Shown here piece after piece: positions 39,090 to 45,306 of a stretch of DNA of 64,000 nt. The notes below the pieces were generated by a model. It was not told the DNA's origin and searched no databases. It was given only the letters and a program-made list of their open reading frames with translations. Both the position numbers and the translations under genes were made by a program. The stretch lies in assembly GCF_014217335.1 (NCBI RefSeq), contig NZ_CP060092.1:1443501-1507500 (forward strand), read 5' to 3'. Every line of letters starts with the position of its first letter. Within the stretch, counting starts at the first letter, position 1. Source of the stretch: Teredinibacter purpureus. Its GTDB lineage: Bacteria > Pseudomonadota > Gammaproteobacteria > Pseudomonadales > Cellvibrionaceae.

Positions 39090-39383
39090 ATGAATATGGA
39101 AAATTCAAATCAGACAGATTTAACTAGGCCGCCTTGGTCTGGGCAGTCTGTAAAAAAGTGGATTAGAGTCTTGGCTTGGGTGTGGGTAGTTCTATTAGTG
39201 CTGTTTACTCCGTTAGCATTCTGGCTTGCGATTCAAGATGGTATTGTTAAAGAGAATATTCCAGGTGTGCTGGCTGCGATTGCTGGTGAGTTATACATGA
39301 CAGTTCTATTTGCCCATGTCGCATTCAGGGGGCGTGCACCCGTTGGCTGGTTTCCTTGGGATCGCTCAAGTATCAAGGGGTAA
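39090..39383 (+). CDS. Cassette 10: small membrane protein
   Basis: Unrecognised 97-aa protein with two membrane segments at about residues 27-47 and 58-78, a polar N-terminus (NSNQTDLTRPPWSGQ) and a short C-terminal GRAPVGWFPWD tail. The ATG at 39090 has AGGAT about 9 nt upstream. A 64-bp non-coding stretch separates its stop from the attC, unlike most neighbours. Confidence 0.7.
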   Translation: MNMENSNQTDLTRPPWSGQSVKKWIRVLAWVWVVLLVLFTPLAFWLAIQDGIVKENIPGVLAAIAGELYMTVLFAHVAFRGRAPVGWFPWDRSSIKG

Positions 39384-39447
39384 TAAACTAGCGCTTGGTA
39401 TGTGGTTAAATGCCCTTGTGTTTACTTATGAGAATAATAGGGCCCCA

Positions 39448-39579
39448 TTCTAACAAGGCAAACCAGTATCAGTCGCTGCGCTCCTTGGACAGACTTGCCG
39501 TCGCTTTCTTTGTGCATGGCTTCGCCATTTGCGCACAAAAAAATCAACAACAAGTCTGCCGCTGTTTGCGGCGTTAGAA
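39448..39579 (+). other. attC site of cassette 10
   Basis: 132 nt from TTCTAAC to GTTAGAA; TTCTAAC complements GTTAGAA at 39070. Near-copy of the site at 34932, with about a dozen differences. Confidence 0.93.
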
Positions 39580-39598
39580 GCTCAAGTTAATTCGACCT

Positions 39599-40111
39599 AT
39601 GATGAATGTTAAAGTTAGTTCCCCCCAAAAGATTGATAGCCATCTTAGAGATATTATTAAGTATCTCGAACTAGATGAGAGTAAGGCCGTTTGGATGGAG
39701 GTAAATAAATCCAATTCATTTGTTCCAGAACCTACTTTCTGTCATCTTAATGTCATGGTGAAAATGGGATATGAGATGGGGATTCCGCAGTTTGGATGGA
39801 TGCTCGCACAGGATAAGAGTATGAATTTCTCTGAAGCCCAATTTCATTGCGTGTGGAAGTCTCCCGAAGGAGATCTTCAAGATATAACACCAAGATTAGA
39901 CAATGAAAAAAGGGTGCTTTTTATCCCTGATGATAAAAGAGCAATTGGTTTGTGTTACTACGAAAATAAGCCTGCTATAAATACATTTGATAATGTTAGA
40001 GTGTTGGGTAATCAATATCTAACTGATCTTCGGAGAATTAAAATTGTTCCAGAAACAGATATGTTTGAAAAATATGGTATCGAATTCTTCTGGAAAGCTT
40101 CTAACAAATAA
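39599..40111 (+). CDS. Cassette 11: uncharacterised soluble protein
   Basis: Unrecognised 170-aa protein (ATG 39599 or 39602). No signal peptide. The middle, FCHLNVMVKMGYEMG, then FGWMLAQDK, AQFHCVWKSPEGDLQDITPR and VLFIPDD, fits a pattern I remember from uncharacterised plasmid and cassette proteins (GW, FH.VW, D.TP, FIPD), possibly an enzyme with conserved Cys and His. The last four codons are in its attC. Confidence 0.72.
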   Translation: MMNVKVSSPQKIDSHLRDIIKYLELDESKAVWMEVNKSNSFVPEPTFCHLNVMVKMGYEMGIPQFGWMLAQDKSMNFSEAQFHCVWKSPEGDLQDITPRLDNEKRVLFIPDDKRAIGLCYYENKPAINTFDNVRVLGNQYLTDLRRIKIVPETDMFEKYGIEFFWKASNK

Positions 40112-40157
40112 AGCCAGCAGGACGCCGCAAGCGGCGCCTCTGCTTTAGGCGTTAGCA
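40099..40157 (+). other. attC site of cassette 11
   Basis: 59 nt from TTCTAAC to GTTAGCA, the classic 59-base-element size; TTCTAAC complements GTTAGAA at 39573. Arms AAAGCCAGCAG / CTGCTTTAGGC and GGCGCC-type apex. Confidence 0.92.
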
Positions 40158-40182
40158 CTCAATACATACAGTCTGGATGCTT

Positions 40183-40287
40183 ATGAAAAAGTTATATGTT
40201 CGGCCTGACCGAAAGTATGTATGCAACTATATCTATAATGATGAGATAGCTTATTCATCCGAACCGTATTTCGATGCTGATAAATAA
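40183..40287 (+). pseudogene. Cassette 12: gene truncated by transposase element
   Basis: Starts at ATG 40183, 32 nt into the cassette, and encodes KKLYVRPDRKYVCNYIYND and about 14 more residues before a TAA at 40285 supplied by the left end of the element. Its own 3' end and attC left arm are missing. A half attC at 45228-45297, beyond the second element copy, could be the lost right arm. Confidence 0.6.
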
Positions 40288-41532
40288 AGAGGACACCCGC
40301 TCTTAAAAAAGTTATTTTTTTAGTGATGCTAAATAATTTATTTTTCCGGTTTAATTATGATCGGAGTTAAAAAATGCTGTTTGGCGGGGAAGTCTTCGTA
40401 ATCTCCAGTTTTCAGGCGTAGAGCGCCCTAAACCGTCCATTTGATTGTTTTGGGAGGGGTTACTTAAGAGCGTTAAGCGATATTTCGTTCATTTCTTTGG
40501 TAATAAAACCGACTATAAAAAATCGCTTCGAATTTTTCGGTGTTTTCCAGCCATTCGTCAGGGTCTATTGCTAAGCGTTGTAGAATCGGCAATATTGTAT
40601 TGGGGATAGCCCCGCGTTTATCTTGGCGTTGAATTCTGCCAGTGGTGTCTACCAAGGTCAGGTAATCATTATGGCCGAACAGTATGCCGTCTTGGCCGCC
40701 TTGCTTAATGTTCCCTTCAAACACGGCGAGTGCCTTTATAGGAAAGCGTTGCAGGTAATAAGGGTTAAGGTCGGGATTATTCACTAGAGCGCGTTCACGA
40801 TTAAAGGTGGGTTTAATTCGTTCTTTAATACTTGTATGTTTGGAACCTTCGGGAGTTTTTGCCATTTGTGCTCGAATGGGATTTAAATCCACATAGGCCA
40901 TAGCGGTGAGTAAGGCTTCTTCGGTGAGTAAAGGCTGTGATTTATACCTTCCTTCCCAGAATCGCCCCGTACAGCTTTCTTCTGTATTGGCCTGTCGTGC
41001 AATCACCTGATTCAGTTGCTGCATAAATTCGCTAATGCTGGCTAAGCGAAGCCGCCAATCGTCGACAATTTCACTCAGCACCTTCATTTCAGCTTTTTCC
41101 ATTAGCTCACCTTTTTGGTATTTCTGAACTAAAAAGGGGCCTTTGTGTAGGCATAGCCAGCGCTGGATAACGTCGTCAAAGCTCCAGCGCTTTGTGGGTT
41201 CTGGGTCAATTTTCACAACGATGTGGTAATGGTTACTCATTACGGCGTAGCTGCAGATGTCGATTGAAAAGAGGGTGGCGAGTAGTCGAATACGGTCTTC
41301 AATCCATTGGCGGCGATGCTCAAAGCATTGGCCGGTACGGTCGTCGGTTCCGCATAAAAAGGTGCGCCGTACGCAGCGTGACATGATGTGGTAGTAGGGT
41401 GTGTCGGAAATCGATATTTGTTGGGCGCGAGGTGTTGTCATAAGGAAATCCGTTTCTGTATGAATATACAGTCCCAATGCTAGCCTTGGTTGGTTATGAT
41501 GTCAATTGAAAAGTGGGTGTCCTTGGATGTAC
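40282..41532 (-). mobile_element. HUH transposase element, copy 1
   Basis: 1,251 bp, repeated at 43977-45227 with about three base differences. Left end AGAGGACACCCGCTCTT, right end AAGTGGGTGTCCTTGG: the GGACACCC core is inverted at the two ends. A second inverted pair, GCTCTTAA (40299) and TTAAGAGC (40464), frames the left non-coding part. No target-site duplication is seen, as expected for HUH chemistry. Boundaries are defined by where the two copies stop matching. Confidence 0.85.
40473..41441 (-). CDS. REP-associated/Y1 tyrosine transposase, copy 1
   Basis: Single-strand HUH endonuclease of the Y1_Tnp superfamily. 322 aa from ATG 41441; an in-frame TTG at 41477 is less likely. Motifs: PYYHIMSRCVRRTFLCG near the N-terminus, the HUH motif in SNHYHIVVKID, and GRFWEGRYKSQ followed by AYVDLNPIRAQMA, as in the long marine gammaproteobacterial group. 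Identical in protein sequence to copy 2, so the duplication is recent. Confidence 0.9.
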   Translation of the reverse strand: MTTPRAQQISISDTPYYHIMSRCVRRTFLCGTDDRTGQCFEHRRQWIEDRIRLLATLFSIDICSYAVMSNHYHIVVKIDPEPTKRWSFDDVIQRWLCLHKGPFLVQKYQKGELMEKAEMKVLSEIVDDWRLRLASISEFMQQLNQVIARQANTEESCTGRFWEGRYKSQPLLTEEALLTAMAYVDLNPIRAQMAKTPEGSKHTSIKERIKPTFNRERALVNNPDLNPYYLQRFPIKALAVFEGNIKQGGQDGILFGHNDYLTLVDTTGRIQRQDKRGAIPNTILPILQRLAIDPDEWLENTEKFEAIFYSRFYYQRNERNIA

Positions 41533-41723
41533 GAGTGCAGGTAATTGGCGAACTCCTGCGTGAAGCTGGTAAATATTCTCTATGTAGCTCCATGAATTCT
41601 TGTGATTTAATGCAGTACTATAATCGAGGTGAGCAACCTCCTCCTCTATGGCCTCCGACTTTGCCTGACGTCATTATCCCGAACCCATCAGTAAAAACAG
41701 ATTCAATAATCTTTAAGGACTGA
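41533..41723 (+). pseudogene. Truncated C-terminal protein tip
   Basis: From the right edge of element copy 1 a frame runs to TGA 41721 and encodes about 60 residues, including VIGELLREAGKYSLCSS and GEQPPPLWPPTLPDVIIPNP. The frame continues into the element, so its true N-terminus is lost. It has no start of its own. The position, directly before a gene for a secreted protein, matches an orphan toxin tip followed by its immunity gene, but no domain is recognisable. Confidence 0.45.
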
Positions 41724-41726
41724 GTT

Positions 41727-42146
41727 ATGTTCCGCTTTTTTCAATTGTTATTTTGTTTGCTTTTTTCGGTGTCATGTTTTTCGGAAAGTTTATTGAAAGA
41801 GGACCTCGTAGGTTCTTGGATTCCCTCCGGTGAAATGCCAAGGCAAGAAGGAGTACGGAATTATGAACTAGTAGTAAATGAAGATATGAGTGCTAGTTAC
41901 ATTTCGACGGATGCATATAAAGGAAAGGATAAATTCCGTTTGAATTGCAAATACAAACCTAGCACATCGCAGGATTCAATCTTTATTTACTATTGTTACT
42001 TAAAAGAGCTGCATCTAATAACCTTGGCTTTAGGGGGCTGGCAGTCGGAATCTGGAGAGCTTCTCTTTGGTTATGAGTACTGGTTAGGTTCTCCAAGGCC
42101 AGGACAGATTCATGGTGGTTTACCAGTTAGTTTGTCAAAAAAGTAG
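41727..42146 (+). CDS. Secreted protein, possible immunity or lipocalin-like
   Basis: Unrecognised 139-aa protein. Signal peptide FFQLLFCLLFSVSCFS, then ESLLKEDLVGSWIPSG, a start like lipocalin-type domains (also seen in the gene at 45307), followed by beta-strand-like stretches. TAAGGAC precedes the ATG, which lies 3 nt after the upstream fragment's stop. A periplasmic immunity role is inferred from position only. Its TAG is followed in the same frame by the next coding stretch. Confidence 0.65.
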   Translation: MFRFFQLLFCLLFSVSCFSESLLKEDLVGSWIPSGEMPRQEGVRNYELVVNEDMSASYISTDAYKGKDKFRLNCKYKPSTSQDSIFIYYCYLKELHLITLALGGWQSESGELLFGYEYWLGSPRPGQIHGGLPVSLSKK

Positions 42147-42584
42147 TTTGCACAAAAGACGCAGGAGCAGCTAGAAAATGGCTATGCACGGGTTTTAGCT
42201 ACAACCGAGAATATTGAAGATGGGTTGGTGTGGAATACTGAATTTGGGCGTTGGGAGCACTATAGGGATGGAGAGCTTTTTCAGTCAGGTAAGGGGTATT
42301 CTGGGGGCGGAAACGGGGAAAATGCTTTTGCGTATAACAACCCGAGAGCAGATGTTTTAAAAGATATCGGGCCCGCTCCTGCCGGTACATACATTGCTGA
42401 AAGGCGCACTTCCGACGGTTGGATTCGCTTATGGCCTGCACCCGATAACCAGATGTATGGGCGAGATGATATTTTTATACATGGAGATGCTGGTTTCTTC
42501 GGTGATGCTTCACGGGGATGTTTGATTATTCAGCAAAGTCAGAGGAAGTATATACGTACTGGAACCATGGTGTGGATAAAATGA
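42147..42584 (+). CDS. Tlde1-like (DUF2778) toxin tip, N-terminus missing
   Basis: L,D-transpeptidase-like domain of the Tlde1 type, which in type VI effectors cuts or alters peptidoglycan stems. Motifs: GPAPAGTYIAERRT, RLWPAPDNQMYGRDDIFIHGD and GDASRGCLII, giving the His and Cys of the fold. The frame is open from 42147, straight after the TAG of the previous gene, and reads protein-like (KTQEQLENGYARVLATTENI) with no start codon until TTG 42225 / GTG 42228. It therefore looks like the C-terminal end of a longer effector. Its stop overlaps the ATG of the next gene (ATGA). Confidence 0.75.
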   Translation, partial: FAQKTQEQLENGYARVLATTENIEDGLVWNTEFGRWEHYRDGELFQSGKGYSGGGNGENAFAYNNPRADVLKDIGPAPAGTYIAERRTSDGWIRLWPAPDNQMYGRDDIFIHGDAGFFGDASRGCLIIQQSQRKYIRTGTMVWIK

Positions 42585-43261
42585 TTTTGAAATGTAAGGG
42601 TTTTGTAAAATTACTTGCGCTTTCAATTAGTTTAGTTGTTTGTTTTCCGGGTTTTGGCGACGAGCAAGACTTAAACTATCTGGGTGTGATATTGAATAAA
42701 GAATTACGGCTTTTCCCTAAGAATATTGGTGGTGTTGATGTTTCGGATTTTCTAATAGATGGAATGACCGGGAAGTTATGTCTTGTAGATGAAGGGAAGG
42801 TCGTCGTTTTTTTGATTGACGGTAACCCCGAAAAGAAAACTTATTCTGTTAGAGGAGTAAAAAACCTTCCAAAAACTGACAATGTCGTTGATTGTTTTGT
42901 TAGTGCTGAGGAGTTGCATAGCATCGAAGGCATTTCTTTTGGGGAAAGGGTCAACTCTGTTGTTAGCAGGTTTATGGGAGCTGGTTTCGTTCTATCAAAG
43001 AAATCTGATGAGAGAACTATTTACCTGTATAAAACAATAGCAGGCCAAGCAAGCTGCCATTATTTTAACGATCCGTTTGAGGGCGAATATTCGGTGTATG
43101 GTGAACCGAAAAGCCTAGTATCTTATGTGCTTAAAAGTGACTCGGAGAGTAAAGTTGTAGCGGTGGAGATGTACGCATCTCGCGATATAGAGCCCATGTC
43201 AGGAACATGCCCAGAAAAGAATGACGAAAAGAATATAAAAGGGACATCCACAAATTATTAA
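42581..43261 (+). CDS. Probable periplasmic immunity protein for the Tlde1-like toxin
   Basis: 226-aa protein from ATG 42581, overlapping the toxin stop by 4 nt, so translation is coupled. Signal peptide: hydrophobic FVKLLALSISLVVCFPGFG, then DEQDLN. The mature part has phrases such as GISFGERVNSVVSRFMGAGF and two or more Cys. I recognise no family. A toxin acting on periplasmic peptidoglycan needs a periplasmic antidote, and size, signal and coupling fit that role. An intrinsic terminator follows. Confidence 0.7.
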   Translation: MILKCKGFVKLLALSISLVVCFPGFGDEQDLNYLGVILNKELRLFPKNIGGVDVSDFLIDGMTGKLCLVDEGKVVVFLIDGNPEKKTYSVRGVKNLPKTDNVVDCFVSAEELHSIEGISFGERVNSVVSRFMGAGFVLSKKSDERTIYLYKTIAGQASCHYFNDPFEGEYSVYGEPKSLVSYVLKSDSESKVVAVEMYASRDIEPMSGTCPEKNDEKNIKGTSTNY

Positions 43262-43279
43262 GCCTTGACTATTTTTCTC

Positions 43280-43305
43280 AAAGCCCAGCCCGAAAGCTGG
43301 GCTTT
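43280..43305. terminator. Bidirectional intrinsic terminator
   Basis: AAAGCCCAGC and GCTGGGCTTT form a 10-bp stem with loop CCGAAA, followed by TTGGTTTT on plus and flanked by A-rich sequence (T-run on minus). It sits between the convergent immunity-like gene and the XRE gene. Confidence 0.85.
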
Positions 43306-43311
43306 TTGGTT

Positions 43312-43689
43312 TTAGCGAGCAAGGCTCTTAACCATTTGTTTGGTTTGGTGCTTCACCAACATTCCTTCGATCATTTCCCGGATAACGTGTTTCTCGTCAG
43401 AGTCGAGCCGGTTAACCCCTTCGAGTAGCAGGGTTAGGCTGTCATCGGGTTTGCGTTCATCTACTTCAAAAATTAGCTCGTCAGAAGTAACACTAAGCGC
43501 AATAGCGATCTTTTTAATGACATCGAGAGTGGGTTGGGATGTACCACTTTCATAGCGATAAACTTGGGTTTTGGTGATCTCAATCAGATCGGCCAACGCC
43601 TCTTGAGTAAGTCCTCGTTGCTTGCGCAAAGCAATCAATCGATCAGAGAACGGCATAGTTCTGAAAACCTTATATGTCATATTCAACAT
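43312..43689 (-). CDS. XRE-family transcriptional regulator
   Basis: 125-aa DNA-binding protein. The Cro/C1-type helix-turn-helix spans about residues 16-70 (ALRKQRGLTQEALADLI, then YESGTSQPTLDVIKKIA). The C-terminal 50 residues are charged and helical (LDSDEKHVIREMIEGMLV), perhaps for dimerisation. Start ATG 43689; ATG 43656 is equally possible. It diverges from the CHC2 primase fragment across a palindrome and probably controls both. Confidence 0.88.
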   Translation of the reverse strand: MLNMTYKVFRTMPFSDRLIALRKQRGLTQEALADLIEITKTQVYRYESGTSQPTLDVIKKIAIALSVTSDELIFEVDERKPDDSLTLLLEGVNRLDSDEKHVIREMIEGMLVKHQTKQMVKSLAR

Positions 43690-43728
43690 GCCGAGTGTAC
43701 CTCCCGTATAAATTTAAGCTTGCTTGAG

Positions 43729-43744
43729 TATACATATATGTATA
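43729..43744. promoter_or_regulatory. Palindromic operator between XRE and CHC2 genes
   Basis: TATACATATATGTATA is a perfect 16-bp palindrome, 40 bp upstream of the XRE ATG and 51 bp upstream of the CHC2 gene. Size and place fit an operator for the XRE regulator. Confidence 0.6.
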
Positions 43745-43794
43745 GCATAAAGAAAGTTTATGTGTATTGACAGGTTTTTGGGGGAGGCAAGCAA

Positions 43795-44001
43795 ATGGCA
43801 CGATTCTCAGACGAGGTAATCAACCGGATTAAAAGCGAGGTCTCGCTGATCCGCTTGGTGGAAACCAGTGGCGTGGCGCTGAAACCCCACGGCAAAGACA
43901 AGATAGGCCGTTGCCCCTTCCACGATGATAAAACCCCGTCGTTAGTCGTTAGCCCAGAATCCAACCTGTGGAACCAAAATAAAGAGGACACCCGCTCTTA
44001 A
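43795..44001 (+). pseudogene. CHC2 zinc-finger primase-like gene, truncated by element copy 2
   Basis: N-terminal part of a primase-type CHC2 protein: FSDEVINRIKSEVSLIRLVE, then CPFHDDKTPSLVVSP, with the Cys and His of the zinc site. After about 61 codons the reading enters the transposase element at 43977 and stops at 44001, just before the last zinc Cys would be expected; the toprim part is gone. GGGAGG precedes the ATG. With the XRE gene it looks like the start of a lost mobile or phage-satellite module. Confidence 0.8.
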
Positions 44002-45227
44002 AAAAGTTATTTTTTTAGTGATGCTAAATAATTTATTTTTCCGGTTTAGTTATGATCGGAGTTAAAAAATGCTGTTTGGCGGGGAAGTCTTCGTAATCTC
44101 CAGTTTTCAGGCGTAGAGCGCCCTAAACCGTCCATTTGATTGTTTTGGGAGGGGTTACTTAAGAGCGTTAAGCGATATTTCGTTCATTTCTTTGGTAATA
44201 AAACCGACTATAAAAAATCGCTTCGAATTTTTCGGTGTTTTCCAGCCATTCGTCAGGGTCTATTGCTAAGCGTTGTAGAATCGGCAATATTGTATTGGGG
44301 ATAGCCCCGCGTTTATCTTGGCGTTGAATTCTGCCAGTGGTGTCTACCAAGGTCAGGTAATCATTATGGCCGAACAGTATGCCGTCTTGGCCGCCTTGCT
44401 TAATGTTCCCTTCAAACACGGCGAGTGCCTTTATAGGAAAGCGTTGCAGGTAGTAAGGGTTAAGGTCGGGATTATTCACTAGAGCGCGTTCACGATTAAA
44501 GGTGGGTTTAATTCGTTCTTTAATACTTGTATGTTTGGAACCTTCGGGAGTTTTTGCCATCTGTGCTCGAATGGGATTTAAATCCACATAGGCCATAGCG
44601 GTGAGTAAGGCTTCTTCGGTGAGTAAAGGCTGTGATTTATACCTTCCTTCCCAGAATCGCCCCGTACAGCTTTCTTCTGTATTGGCCTGTCGTGCAATCA
44701 CCTGATTCAGTTGCTGCATAAATTCGCTAATGCTGGCTAAGCGAAGCCGCCAATCGTCGACAATTTCACTCAGCACCTTCATTTCAGCTTTTTCCATTAG
44801 CTCACCTTTTTGGTATTTCTGAACTAAAAAGGGGCCTTTGTGTAGGCATAGCCAGCGCTGGATAACGTCGTCAAAGCTCCAGCGCTTTGTGGGTTCTGGG
44901 TCAATTTTCACAACGATGTGGTAATGGTTACTCATTACGGCGTAGCTGCAGATGTCGATTGAAAAGAGGGTGGCGAGTAGTCGAATACGGTCTTCAATCC
45001 ATTGGCGGCGATGCTCAAAGCATTGGCCGGTACGGTCGTCGGTTCCGCATAAAAAGGTGCGCCGTACGCAGCGTGACATGATGTGGTAGTAGGGTGTGTC
45101 GGAAATCGATATTTGTTGGGCGCGAGGTGTTGTCATAAGGAAATCCGTTTCTGTATGAATATACAGTCCCAATGCTAGCCTTGGTTGGTTATGATGTCAA
45201 TTGAAAAGTGGGTGTCCTTGGATGTAC
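43977..45227 (-). mobile_element. HUH transposase element, copy 2
   Basis: Same 1,251-bp unit and orientation as copy 1, about 99.8% identical by eye; the two differences seen in the coding part are silent. Its left end cuts the CHC2 gene and its right end abuts half an attC. With copy 1 it brackets 2.4 kb of cargo. Confidence 0.85.
44168..45136 (-). CDS. REP-associated/Y1 tyrosine transposase, copy 2
   Basis: 322-aa protein identical to the product of copy 1, with the same HUH (SNHYHIVVKID) and AYVDLNPIRA motifs. Start ATG 45136. Two copies of this age in one array make an active or recently active element likely. Confidence 0.9.
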   Translation of the reverse strand: MTTPRAQQISISDTPYYHIMSRCVRRTFLCGTDDRTGQCFEHRRQWIEDRIRLLATLFSIDICSYAVMSNHYHIVVKIDPEPTKRWSFDDVIQRWLCLHKGPFLVQKYQKGELMEKAEMKVLSEIVDDWRLRLASISEFMQQLNQVIARQANTEESCTGRFWEGRYKSQPLLTEEALLTAMAYVDLNPIRAQMAKTPEGSKHTSIKERIKPTFNRERALVNNPDLNPYYLQRFPIKALAVFEGNIKQGGQDGILFGHNDYLTLVDTTGRIQRQDKRGAIPNTILPILQRLAIDPDEWLENTEKFEAIFYSRFYYQRNERNIA

Positions 45228-45297
45228 TTAAATTTATGGCGAAAAGACTGCCATAAATCAATCAGCTCCAAAACTGCCTCTAAGCGGGGCGTTAGGC
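45228..45297 (+). other. Right half of an attC site
   Basis: Begins at the element edge with the apical hairpin TTTATGGC / GCCATAAA and continues through the right arm to a perfect GTTAGGC at 45291-45297. The left arm and R'' box are missing. Confidence 0.82.
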
Positions 45298-45306
45298 GTA
45301 AATTTT

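Larger units (their letters stand above)
34604..40281 (+). mobile_element. Integron gene-cassette array without integrase (CALIN)
   Basis: Eleven complete cassettes in tandem, all genes on the plus strand, each ending in an attC site, then a twelfth cassette broken at 40281. attC sites run from a TAAC-containing R'' box to a GTTRRRY-like R' box with self-complementary arms between. Cassette starts fall at 34604, 35057, 35500, 36021, 36575, 36929, 37313, 37885, 38423, 39070, 39573 and 40151. In ten of eleven cassettes the first 7-mer (for example GTTAGCT) is the exact reverse complement of the R'' 7-mer of the same cassette (AGCTAAC); the ORF-less cassette has one mismatch. Genes are A+T-rich compared with the flanking core. 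Confidence 0.92.

Noticed and set aside
34932..40157. Strong hairpins between cassette genes as intrinsic terminators
   Set aside because: They lack T-runs, recur with cassette-matched TAAC/GTTA boxes, and fit attC sites.
34604..40157. CRISPR array
   Set aside because: Repeats are 59-132 nt, diverse, spaced by genes of several hundred bases, and no cas gene is present.
41490..41532. Start of the 41.5-kb ORF inside the transposase element
   Set aside because: Those bases belong to the element end and are shared with copy 2, so they are not the native N-terminus of that protein.
44887..45081. Plus-strand ORFs inside the transposase genes, and other frames opposite core genes
   Set aside because: They are shadows of well-supported genes on the other strand, with no ribosome site or protein-like motifs.
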